Shown: piece by piece, positions 1 through 6,337 of the stretch
Layout of the letters: every line of letters begins with the position of its first letter
Numbering within the stretch: position 1 is the first letter of the stretch
Origin: an uncultured Chloroflexota bacterium
GTDB lineage: Bacteria; Chloroflexota; Dehalococcoidia; Dehalococcoidales; RBG-16-60-22
Length of the DNA: 7,217 nt
NCBI GenBank assembly: GCA_903915565.1
Contig: CAIWTG010000015.1
Span: 1-7,217 of the forward strand
Reading direction: 5' to 3'
Translations under genes and position numbers: made by a program
Notes under the pieces: model-generated
The model's input: only the letters and a program-made list of their open reading frames with translations
What the model was told of the DNA's origin: nothing
Database searches by the model: none

Positions 1-672
1 ACCCATCATTTTTTCCAGGGAGAGCTGGACGTTTTTGCCCTTTAACTCCGGCATCTTTGACATCGTTTGATACATCGCCACCGGACCGCAGGCAAAGATC
101 TGGTGGATATTTTTCAGGTAGTGGGGGATAAGCTGGGTGGCGAAACCTTTAAAGCCCTCGGAGCCGTCGTCGGTAGCGTTAAGGCACTGGAAGCTGGCGG
201 GCAGCATACCTTTATTATATAGGGACTGGGGCGCGTTGACCGGCAAAAGGCATTCTTTAGATTGCGCGCCGTTGATGATGGTGATGGTCTTGCCCTGACC
301 CGCCGCCGCCTCGGCTAAAAAGCGCAGAGGTGCGATGCCCATGCCCCCCGCCACCAGCAGGAGGTTCTGGGAATCGGGGTTAATGGTAAAGCCGTTGCCC
401 AGTGGCCCAAAGACGTCCAGCACGTCGCCCTTTTTCTTTTTGGAGAGCCACCCCGTGCCTTTACCTACCACGTTGATGAGTAAAGAAATATCGTTACCAT
501 CAACGCTATAGACGCTGAAGGGGCGGGGCAAAATGGTCTCTTTAGCGCAGCGGACCATGACGAACTGGCCGGGTTTAGCGGATTGAGCAATTTCCGGGAC
601 GTCGAGGCGGAAGAGGTAAACCCCCTTTATGGCTTCTACGGCGGAGATTATCTTTGATTTAGTTTGGTGCAT
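1..672 (-). CDS. pyrK: Dihydroorotate dehydrogenase electron transfer subunit PyrK (3' end outside window)
   Basis: This is an FAD/[2Fe-2S] subunit that takes electrons from the FMN subunit PyrD during oxidation of dihydroorotate to orotate and passes them to NAD+ in the cytoplasm. The 224 residues in the window show the ferredoxin-reductase fold in order: the FAD-binding motif RPFSVYS (50-56), GPLGNGF (89-95), the nucleotide-binding motif GGMGIAPL (109-116) and CGP (195-197). The reading ends at LSLEKMMG (217-224), exactly where the family's cysteine-rich [2Fe-2S] motif should begin, so only the last few dozen residues are missing. The ATG at 672 is preceded by AGGAG (678-682) with a 5-base spacer. 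It is the last visible gene of the pyr operon, 20 bases after the membrane-protein gene. Related NADPH-dependent reductase subunits share this fold, but the operon strongly favours PyrK. Confidence 0.9.
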   Translation of the reverse strand, partial: MHQTKSKIISAVEAIKGVYLFRLDVPEIAQSAKPGQFVMVRCAKETILPRPFSVYSVDGNDISLLINVVGKGTGWLSKKKKGDVLDVFGPLGNGFTINPDSQNLLLVAGGMGIAPLRFLAEAAAGQGKTITIINGAQSKECLLPVNAPQSLYNKGMLPASFQCLNATDDGSEGFKGFATQLIPHYLKNIHQIFACGPVAMYQTMSKMPELKGKNVQLSLEKMMG

Positions 673-692
673 GATTACTCCTGTTTTAAAAA

Positions 693-1409
693 CTATGGAT
701 AATATGTCAATTGACTTATTGTAACATCTTCGCCAAATTGTTTGACGAAAACAGGGTCTCCCTGGCCGTCCCATTTAAAGAGAGTCCAATGCCAGTTAAC
801 GCTATCATTGATATTTATATGCCAGGTGGGTGTTGGCGAATTGACTACCCAGACTAAATATCCGGTGACATTATCAGGAGTCAGTGGTCCTATGCTTTCG
901 TATGCGTTCCTGATAAAGAGCATCCAGTCTTTGTTTGTTATCCAGGGGAAGGTATCAAAAGTCACTTTATTCACAATAGCGATGCCCGATATATCCCGCT
1001 CTAAAACCATCCTTAAGTTATCATAAAAAACATAATCCAACTCTCTGTCTGCCGATTTTGAGTAGAAACAATAAGTGACCTTGACTTTAGATGAGAGCGA
1101 ATAGGGTAAGACGTCAATATCAAATTCATTTAGTTTGGCATCTGAGATTTCCAATAAGGCTGTGTTATAAGCCCCCGTATAAAGTTTATTGAGCAGGGCA
1201 TCATTAAGATTCAGTTGCCACATGTGCTTTTGACTTACCACTAGAGTGTTTGATGGGTTATTGCCTGATGTCATTGGTTCCGGTTCTGTTTGCCTGATAG
1301 TCATCAATACCGGAATCCCACAGATAAACCCCAGTGCAAGAACTAAAACGACAGGTATTATTAACCGCCAAGAGTTTGAAAAGAATTTTTCCATTTTTCT
1401 TTTCACCAT
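693..1409 (-). CDS. Membrane-anchored protein of unknown function inside the pyr operon
   Basis: I do not recognise this 238-residue protein. It has a short basic N-terminus (VKRK) and one hydrophobic segment at about residues 16-37, followed by about 200 polar residues rich in Trp, Tyr and Asn. It is therefore probably an N-terminally anchored protein with its bulk outside the membrane. A cysteine at residue 30 lies in the hydrophobic segment, but the preceding GFI is not a good lipobox, so a lipoprotein is not favoured. The gene begins 4 bases after the pyrC stop and ends 20 bases before pyrK. The AAGGA before the ATG at 1409 is only 1 base away. The in-frame ATG at 1394 has GGTGA 8 bases upstream and may be the true start (233 residues). 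The gene looks AT-richer than pyrC and pyrB, suggesting later insertion into the operon. No function is assigned. Confidence 0.75.
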   Translation of the reverse strand: MVKRKMEKFFSNSWRLIIPVVLVLALGFICGIPVLMTIRQTEPEPMTSGNNPSNTLVVSQKHMWQLNLNDALLNKLYTGAYNTALLEISDAKLNEFDIDVLPYSLSSKVKVTYCFYSKSADRELDYVFYDNLRMVLERDISGIAIVNKVTFDTFPWITNKDWMLFIRNAYESIGPLTPDNVTGYLVWVVNSPTPTWHININDSVNWHWTLFKWDGQGDPVFVKQFGEDVTISQLTYYP

Positions 1410-1413
1410 ATCC

Positions 1414-2715
1414 TTACCCTATCTTCATCGCGTCGTCCATATAGACTGGACGGCCCATATAGATGGTAGACATGACCTTGCCCTTAAGCGTCTGGCCAGC
1501 CAGTGGCGTGTTCTTGCCCTTGGAGCCGAATTTCTCAACGTCCACCGTCCACTCTTTATGCAGGTCGAAGATACAGACGTCCGCCGGAGCGCCGGTCTCT
1601 AAAGTACCCAGCTTAGCGTAACCCAGCACCCGCGCCGGGCCCATCGTCAGAGCGGCAATCATGTTGTTAAGGGTCAGCTCGCTTTTTAAGATAAGGCTCA
1701 CTAAAGACCCCAGCGCTGTTTCCAACCCGCTAATGCCGAAGGCGGCTTTATCAAAGACGCAGGCTTTATCGGCTTTGGTATGGGGCGCGTGGTCGGTGGC
1801 AACAATGTCGATAACGCTATCGTTCAAAGCCCGCAGCAGAGCGATGGTGTCCGCTTTAGTTCTTAGCGGCGGGTTGACCTTGGCTAAAGTGCCGTATTTT
1901 ATTACGTCATCCTCGGTGAGGGTGAGGTGGTGGGGCGTAACCTCGGCGGTAACGTGGACGCCGTCTTCTTTGGCGGCGCGGATAAGGTCGGCGGAGCCGG
2001 CGGTGCTGACATGGGCGATGTGGACATGGCCGCCGGTTTCTTTAGCCAGGTCAATGTCCCTTTTGACCATTGACTCTTCGGCGGCAGCCGGTATTCCCTT
2101 TAACCCCATCTCTAAAGAAACGACCCCTTCGTTAACCTGCCCGTCTTTGGCCAGGGCTAAATCCTCGCAGTGGTCAATGATAGGTCGCTTAAAGTCGCGG
2201 CTATACTCTAAAGCGCGTCGCATGACGTCGGCATTCTTCACCGGCGAGCCGTCGTCACTGAAAGCCACCGCCCCGTTCATTTCCATTTCATTAAGGTCGG
2301 CGAGCTCCTCTCCTTTACGACCGACGGATATACAGCCGATGGGAAAGACCCTGATAATGCCTTCATGAAATGCCACGGTACGGACGTAATTCAACATGTC
2401 GCCGCTGTCCAGCGGTGGATTGGTGTTGGGCATACAGCAGACGGTGGTAAAGCCGCCCCGCGCCGCCGCCCAGGTGCCGGAGGCAATAGTTTCCTTAGCT
2501 TCATAGCCGGGCTGGCGTAAATGGCAGTGCAGGTCAATAAACCCCGGGCAAACAATCAGTCCGGAGGCGTCAAGCACAGCGTAATCGTCCACGGGGGGCT
2601 TGTCCGTCCCAATCCATAAAATTTTCTGGTCTTTAATTAAAACATCGGCGGTCTTATCAATATCCTGCGAGGGGTCGATAACGCGCCCCCTGCGGATGAG
2701 CAGTGAATCCGGCAT
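1414..2715 (-). CDS. pyrC: Dihydroorotase, class I (PyrC)
   Basis: This zinc amidohydrolase cyclises N-carbamoyl-L-aspartate to L-dihydroorotate, the third step of pyrimidine synthesis. Its 433 residues are the usual class I length. The metal and active-site motifs are all present: HCH (H63, H65) within DLHCHLRQPG, SDDG (D154/D155), DHCED (H182), IAHVS (H235) and ATDHAPH (D308). The substrate-contact motif MPNTNPP is at 95-101. Family knowledge assigns the histidines and aspartates to the metal centre; the matches are read directly here. The ATG lies 2 bases after the pyrB stop. The nearest Shine-Dalgarno is GGAGG inside the end of pyrB, 12 bases away, which suggests coupling to pyrB translation. 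The stop is TAA, and no frame breaks are seen. A pseudo-dihydroorotase lacking ligands is excluded because the ligands are intact. Confidence 0.96.
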   Translation of the reverse strand: MPDSLLIRRGRVIDPSQDIDKTADVLIKDQKILWIGTDKPPVDDYAVLDASGLIVCPGFIDLHCHLRQPGYEAKETIASGTWAAARGGFTTVCCMPNTNPPLDSGDMLNYVRTVAFHEGIIRVFPIGCISVGRKGEELADLNEMEMNGAVAFSDDGSPVKNADVMRRALEYSRDFKRPIIDHCEDLALAKDGQVNEGVVSLEMGLKGIPAAAEESMVKRDIDLAKETGGHVHIAHVSTAGSADLIRAAKEDGVHVTAEVTPHHLTLTEDDVIKYGTLAKVNPPLRTKADTIALLRALNDSVIDIVATDHAPHTKADKACVFDKAAFGISGLETALGSLVSLILKSELTLNNMIAALTMGPARVLGYAKLGTLETGAPADVCIFDLHKEWTVDVEKFGSKGKNTPLAGQTLKGKVMSTIYMGRPVYMDDAMKIG

Positions 2716-2717
2716 TT

Positions 2718-4115
2718 TTACTGATGGCCTCCAATTGAGTGGTCGGGCTTAAAGCCGAGCGACTGCGCTTCTTCCTCCGAGCTAAAGACAATCAGGTTTT
2801 CCGGGTGGATTTGTTTCGCCCAGTGACTGTCCGCTCTGTGATATTTTTTCGTGTCCAGCTTATGCTCGTGCCAATCGGTGCTCGCCACGAACTTCGGCTC
2901 GAAGCCGTGTTCGCAGTAGACGCACCGCAATGTCAGGGGCTCGGTGTTCACTATTTTAAATTCGGATTTAAGATATTTCGTTTCCGTTGCCTGTATCGAG
3001 ACGCACCGGGGATTGGGGCAGGTGGGGCGCGGCTCCTGCTGATATTGCGGGTAAACGGGAGGCGAAGGAGACGCTACATCCTGCACGTCAATTTCCTTAG
3101 CGCCGAGGAAAGCCGCGAGCAGAGCCATTCTGACCGGCACGCCGCCAGCTGCCTGCTTAAAGTACATACTCCGTTTATCGCCGTCAATTTCGTGAGACAT
3201 CTCATTAACGCGGGGCAGGGGGTGCATGACTATCGTTTTCTTAAAGACTTTGTCCTGCAGCAGCTTTTTATCCACCGTGATAGGTTCAATGTTTTGGCCG
3301 CGTTCTTTCTCGGTGAATCTTTCTTTTTGGGGCCGGGTAACGTAGAGCGCATCCACACCGCCCTTTAGCTCGACCTGCATGCCTAAATCGGGCATCATCG
3401 CCAGCTGATGAGGGGAATTTGGTGTGGTATAAATGGCGTCGATGGAGAAGCGATTATCATCCACCGTGCCGGCGATATTCCTTAAGCTTTCCACCTCACC
3501 GCCGTATTCGGTCACCAGTTTTTTAAGGACGTGGTCCGGCACTTCAAGACCATGGCTGGGGCAGAACAGGATATTCGCCCCGAACCTGGCCAGGGCAAAG
3601 ATGAGGGAGTGCGTGGTGCGGCCATATTTTAAGTCGCCCCAGAGGGCTATTTTTAACCCTTTAATATCCTGGCGTTCTTTAATAATTGTATAGAGGTCGA
3701 GGAGGGTTTGGGTGGGATGCTGGTGGCCGCCGTCGCCGGCGTTGATAACCGGTATGCCGGCGTAATCCGCCACCACTTTAGCCGCTCATTCCCAGGGATG
3801 GCGGATAACGATAATGTCGGCGTAACTGCCGACGATTTTAGCGGTATCGGAGATACTTTCGCCTTTAGCCAGCGAACTGGCGCCAACGTCCGATGCGGTG
3901 ATAACGCTGCCGCCGAGGCGGTGCATGGCGGCTTCGAAAGATAACCTGGTACGGGTGCTTGGTTCGAAGAAGAGGCTGGCCATGATTTTCCCTTTGCAGA
4001 CGTCGAGCTGTTTTTCCATGTTGTCGGACATCTCGTTGGCGAGTTTGAACAGCCCGAGCATTTCGCCGTTGGAGAGGTCGTCAATGGTTACCAGGTTTCT
4101 GTTCTTTAGGTTCAC
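2718..4115 (-). pseudogene. pyrB: Aspartate carbamoyltransferase with fused PyrI-like zinc ribbon, interrupted by an in-frame TGA
   Basis: The enzyme condenses carbamoyl phosphate with aspartate. The reading frame has 465 codons, of which codon 110 (3786-3788) is TGA; frame and flanking residues are otherwise continuous. The break falls in RHPWE-stop-AAK, where E. coli PyrB has RHPQEGAAR, so one change from GGA (Gly) explains it. Before the stop are STRTR and SSLAKGES; after it come HPTQT, GDLKYGRT, YVTRPQKER and HPLPRV, all expected catalytic motifs. The catalytic part ends near residue 343. A zinc ribbon follows (Cys 366, 371, 398, 401; CPNPRC and CVYC), matching the PyrI zinc domain, then a tail to 465. 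The GTG start overlaps the pyrR stop as GTGA and has GGAG 8 bases upstream. A GTG at 3776 could restart translation 9 bases past the stop. Identity is certain; whether the break is real is not. Confidence 0.9.
3786..3788 (-). other. In-frame TGA at codon 110 of pyrB
   Basis: The minus strand reads CAT CCC TGG GAA TGA GCG GCT AAA, giving HPWE-stop-AAK. The family residue at this place is glycine, and GGA to TGA is a single transversion. The neighbouring pyrR gene ends with TGA, so TGA works as a stop codon here, which argues against a recoded genetic code. Confidence 0.92.
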
Positions 4116-4693
4116 GGCAGCTTCTCCTTCCCCATTTGAGACGGGACCTCTATCTTATTATCGCTAAGATTGATAATGGCTACTTCATCACGCCCGTCAG
4201 TTTCTTTAAGGCGCACCTGGATTTCTTCGTGGCGGGCGGAGGGGATATTTTTACCGACATAGTCGGCGCGGATGGGCATCTCGCGGTGACCCCGGTCGAT
4301 GAGCACCGCCAGCTGGATGGAGCGGGGGCGACCCAGGTCAACCAGGGCGTCCATGGCGGCGCGGACGCTGCGGCCGGTATAAAGCACATCATCAACCAGC
4401 ACCACGGACTTGTCATTAATTTCGGCAGGGATGTCCGTGCATTGGACTTTTTTGATTACCGGATTATCAACGTCGTCGCGGTAGAGGGAGAAGTCCAGCG
4501 ATCCGACGGATGGTCTGGATTTTTCGTAAAGCTCAATGTTTTCTGCCAGGTGTTTGGCCAGCGGCACGCCGCGGGTGTGCAGCCCTATCAGCAATAATTG
4601 GCTGACGTCTTTATTGTGTTCGATAATTTCATGGGCAATGCGGGCAATGGTGCGGCGGATATCCTCCGCGGTCATGACGATTTTTTCAGACAT
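4112..4693 (-). CDS. pyrR: PyrR, pyrimidine operon attenuation regulator / uracil phosphoribosyltransferase
   Basis: PyrR binds pyr leader RNA when UMP or UTP is high and promotes termination; many family members also convert uracil and PRPP to UMP. The 193-residue protein carries the phosphoribosyltransferase PRPP loop VLVDDVLYTGRS (98-109), the IGLHTRG segment (36-42), DFSLYRDD (67-74) and the DRGHRE segment (133-138), all typical of PyrR. I chose the ATG at 4693 rather than an in-frame GTG at 4768. That GTG lies within the PyrR-binding hairpin, and a start there would translate the leader and terminator into a 25-residue extension unlike the family. The Shine-Dalgarno is AAGGGG (4702-4707), 8 bases upstream, and it is part of the terminator stem. 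The gene is first in the operon and overlaps pyrB by 4 bases (GTGA). Confidence 0.95.
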   Translation of the reverse strand: MSEKIVMTAEDIRRTIARIAHEIIEHNKDVSQLLLIGLHTRGVPLAKHLAENIELYEKSRPSVGSLDFSLYRDDVDNPVIKKVQCTDIPAEINDKSVVLVDDVLYTGRSVRAAMDALVDLGRPRSIQLAVLIDRGHREMPIRADYVGKNIPSARHEEIQVRLKETDGRDEVAIINLSDNKIEVPSQMGKEKLP

Positions 4694-4727
4694 AAAAAAA
4701 ACCCCTTGCTTTAAACGGCAAGAGGTC
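4694..4727 (-). terminator. Rho-independent attenuator terminator just before pyrR
   Basis: The arm CCTCTTGC (4725-4718) pairs with GCAAGGGG (4709-4702) in an 8-bp stem with one G-U pair and loop CGTTTAAA. Eight T residues follow directly (4701-4694) and end at the pyrR ATG. The stem can extend by an A-U pair using the first T. The 3' arm is also the pyrR ribosome-binding site, so folding could block translation as well as stop transcription. Confidence 0.9.
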
Positions 4728-4761
4728 AAAGGTGCGGTTATCCGGTTGATTCCCCTTGCCG
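4716..4761 (-). promoter_or_regulatory. Antiterminator hairpin of the pyr leader
   Basis: CGGCAAGGGG (4761-4752) can pair over 10 bp, with one G-U pair, with CCTCTTGCCG (4725-4716). This uses up the 5' arm of the terminator, so the two hairpins are mutually exclusive. The sequence GCAAGGGG occurs twice in the leader and competes for the same partner. The first copy also belongs to the PyrR-binding hairpin, so PyrR binding should free the terminator arm. Confidence 0.8.
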
Positions 4762-4785
4762 GCCTCACGGGACAGGCTTAAAGGT
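4752..4785 (-). promoter_or_regulatory. PyrR-binding anti-antiterminator hairpin
   Basis: The minus strand holds TCCCGTGAGG at 4772-4763, an exact match to the conserved PyrR loop pattern UCCNGNGAGG known from Bacillus pyr leaders. It sits on a bulged upper stem, with a lower stem CCTTT / AAGGG and an AAG internal loop, as in known PyrR elements. The hairpin includes the 5' arm of the antiterminator, so UMP-bound PyrR should favour the downstream terminator. The pattern match is seen directly; the mechanism follows from the family. Confidence 0.85.
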
Positions 4786-4818
4786 TCAAATTAAACTCCT
4801 TTACGGATGTTTCAGATT

Positions 4819-4848
4819 ATTATAACAGAAAAGGGGTGGGGGGGTAAA
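4819..4848 (-). promoter_or_regulatory. Promoter of the pyr operon
   Basis: A perfect -10 TATAAT (4824-4819) lies 18 bases from a weaker -35 TTTACC (4848-4843), with a C-rich spacer. Transcription would begin near 4811 and give a leader of about 118 bases that contains the PyrR hairpin, antiterminator and terminator before pyrR. The start site is inferred. Confidence 0.75.
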
Positions 4849-4941
4849 GGGGGTTAATAGCCAAGAACAATGATAAATGAAGAATTTGAAAGAAAATAAT
4901 CAAAAATAGGTGAGGGTTTATGAAAATTTATAGATAGTAAA

Positions 4942-4955
4942 ATAACATATGTTAT
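4942..4955. repeat. 14-bp perfect palindrome
   Basis: ATAACATATGTTAT reads the same on both strands. It lies in the AT-rich gap of about 200 bases between the pyr promoter and the hicA-like remnant. It could be an operator, but it overlaps no convincing promoter, and palindromes are common in AT-rich DNA. The rest of the gap (4860-5056) shows only a weak plus-strand promoter candidate, TTGCCT (5005-5010) with TAAACT (5029-5034) 18 bases away, and no gene. Confidence 0.3.
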
Positions 4956-5056
4956 ATTTCGATATATCTAAAACAGTTTTCTCTTTATTTTACCAAATAG
5001 TTATTTGCCTTTAAATACAGTTGCTAAGTAAACTAAATTCCAGCTAAACTGATGAC

Positions 5057-5304
5057 GTGAGTCCTGATAGAAAACTTCCCAGGATAAGGGGCAAACAGCT
5101 GATAAAGATGGGTGGATTATTAAACACCGCGCTACGCACGGGGTAGCTTTGGCTAAGAAATTTACTGACCGCACTAGAGTAACAGTAATACCGGATAGCC
5201 GAGCAGAACTTGATGAAGGCACACTTTCAGCAATAATCGGGTCAAAACAAATGAGTATAGGTAAAGAGGGTTTATTTAGGCTAATTGATAAGTATGGCTT
5301 ATAA
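5057..5304 (+). pseudogene. hicA: HicA-like mRNA interferase toxin gene, frameshifted
   Basis: HicA toxins are small double-stranded-RNA-binding-fold RNases that cleave mRNA. A first segment from GTG 5057 reads SPDRKLPRIRGKQLIKM, like the HicA N-terminus. It then runs out of frame near 5104-5110. A second segment of 66 codons in another frame reads KDGWIIKHRATHGVAL, continues through RTRVTVIPDSRAELDEGTL, and ends in LFRLIDKYGL with TAA at 5302. This resembles the HicA group with a DGW..R.THG core (the catalytic His is in THG). The two halves meet at a single AAAGATG (5104-5110). Loss of about 13 bases between two copies of that motif would explain both the missing residues and the frame change. 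No good Shine-Dalgarno precedes the GTG. The gene ends 2 bases from the end of the convergent HicB-like gene. The family call rests on motifs alone. Confidence 0.6.
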
Positions 5305-5306
5305 TA

Positions 5307-5624
5307 TTATGATGCACTTAATGATGGAATTGGTTGAACCAGCGATTCAACAAAAATCTCACGATTTATTGGCAGACTAACCGTGATGCTATCCCGAGGT
5401 TTTTCTAGATGCAGTTGGATGTTATTTTCCTTAAAGAAACGTTCCCTTTCGCCAACACCTTCTAGAGTATTTAGGTGCAATAATACCGCTTCTTTCAGCC
5501 TTTGGTCAGCTTCTGGTAAAGAACGCCCGAATGTAGCCGTACCAAGCTCATCGCATTGACCTGCCCACCGCGTACCTTGCTTGTGGAATTGAAGAGTTAG
5601 AACCACATATCCTCTTGTTTTCAC
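5307..5624 (-). CDS. hicB: HicB-like antitoxin family protein
   Basis: This small protein of 105 residues has the HicB-type partial RNase H-like fold. Its strands are VVLTLQF (7-13) and TRWAGQCDELGTATFG (18-33), the latter matching the antitoxin pattern of W/Y-x-A-x-C-P/D-E-L-G-x-A. The helix SLPEADQRLKEAVLLHLNTL (35-54) follows. HicB proteins neutralise HicA and often repress their own operon. No clear C-terminal DNA-binding domain is visible here, so this may be a short variant. I chose GTG 5624 because GGAGG (5630-5634) is 5 bases upstream; an in-frame GTG at 5636 overlaps that site and is less likely. It faces the broken hicA-like gene tail to tail instead of forming the usual same-strand pair, so whether they were partners is uncertain. 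The stop is TAA. Confidence 0.65.
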   Translation of the reverse strand: MKTRGYVVLTLQFHKQGTRWAGQCDELGTATFGRSLPEADQRLKEAVLLHLNTLEGVGERERFFKENNIQLHLEKPRDSITVSLPINREIFVESLVQPIPSLSAS

Positions 5625-5651
5625 AAGAACCTCCACACAGATGATTCTACT

Positions 5652-5681
5652 AATATATTACCATGATTTAAATAGGGTAAA
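5652..5681 (-). promoter_or_regulatory. Candidate promoter of the HicB-like gene
   Basis: TATATT (5657-5652) lies 18 bases from TTTACC (5681-5676), the same -35 sequence and spacing as the pyr promoter. A second candidate further upstream pairs a perfect TTGACA (5725-5720) with a poor TATCTA (5702-5697) over 17 bases. Both are in the 140-base gap before the gene. Confidence 0.4.
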
Positions 5682-5764
5682 CAAACTAGTAACTAATAGA
5701 TACTACAATAGGGGACAGATGTCAAGCGGTTGTTAGTAAGATTTTTAACTTGTATCTAGCAGAC

Positions 5765-6253
5765 TTATATTTCTTTTTTTTCTTTATTTATCTTTTCCAG
5801 ATGCACAATGGTGACTTTATCATTCATATGTTCGGTGTCGTATTGATTGAAGCCGAGTTTATTATAAAGCCGTATGTTATCAACACTAGCCTGACCGGTA
5901 GCCAGTATATATCTTTTAACCTGTTTGAACTCGTCCTGGATTGCCTGCAACAAGCGACTGCCGATACCGCGTTTTTGGAAATCCGGGTGAACCATCAGAC
6001 GCCCGATATAGCAAGAGTTATCCTCCGTCAACTGACCCCTTACCGACCCAACAATAACGCCATCGCTGGTGGCTTTAAGAATAATATAGTTTTCAAAGTC
6101 CTCGCGGGTTTCGGTCAGCGTCTGGGTTAAGGGGGGAATAGAATAATCGTTATAAAGGGCTGCCTCACTCAAGTAAGCCAGTTTCTGGAGTTTTAATATT
6201 TCGGGGGCGTCTTTAACGAAGGCTTTAGTGATAAAGATGCTGTTTTCCGGCAT
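5765..6253 (-). CDS. GNAT family N-acetyltransferase
   Basis: This protein of 162 residues should transfer an acetyl group from acetyl-CoA to an unknown amine. The GNAT core is visible: strand VIVGSVRG (66-73), then motif A, IGRLMVHPDFQKRGIGSRLL (83-102), whose QKRGIG forms the pyrophosphate-binding loop, then the motif B region NIRLYNKLGF (126-135). The N-terminal half has the expected substrate-binding helices, with EILKLQKLAYLSEAALYND at 18-36. The C-terminus ends in a lysine-rich tail. The ATG at 6253 has no Shine-Dalgarno, while a -10-like TATACT (6268-6263) lies only 9 bases upstream, so the transcript may be leaderless. The gene is divergent from the tRNA-Trp remnant. The substrate cannot be inferred. 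Confidence 0.88.
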   Translation of the reverse strand: MPENSIFITKAFVKDAPEILKLQKLAYLSEAALYNDYSIPPLTQTLTETREDFENYIILKATSDGVIVGSVRGQLTEDNSCYIGRLMVHPDFQKRGIGSRLLQAIQDEFKQVKRYILATGQASVDNIRLYNKLGFNQYDTEHMNDKVTIVHLEKINKEKKEI

Positions 6254-6306
6254 AACTAAACCAGTATAACATAAACATCACTTACCACTTAAGTCTTGCG
6301 CTGGCA

Positions 6307-6315
6307 TGTTATAAT
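6307..6315 (+). promoter_or_regulatory. Extended -10 promoter of the tRNA-Trp remnant
   Basis: TGTTATAAT is a perfect extended -10 element 22 bases before the tRNA 5' end. No good -35 is seen. It probably still drives transcription across the cut tRNA into the antitoxin gene. Confidence 0.6.
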
Positions 6316-6337
6316 ACACTATTATTTCTCTTGGCAC

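Noticed and set aside
3786..3788. TGA read as glycine (as in some candidate-phylum codes) or as selenocysteine
   Set aside because: The adjacent pyrR gene terminates at TGA, so TGA is a stop here. The family residue is Gly, not Cys, and I see no convincing SECIS stem directly downstream (only a short CCGG/CCGG pairing).
4694..4768. Longer pyrR from an in-frame GTG at 4768
   Set aside because: It would translate the PyrR-binding loop, antiterminator and T-tract. The added 25 residues do not resemble PyrR, and the ATG at 4693 has a proper ribosome-binding site.
5001..5222. 73-residue minus-strand open frame
   Set aside because: It lies opposite the hicA-like remnant, has low-complexity Ser-rich sequence and matches nothing recognisable; it is a shadow frame.
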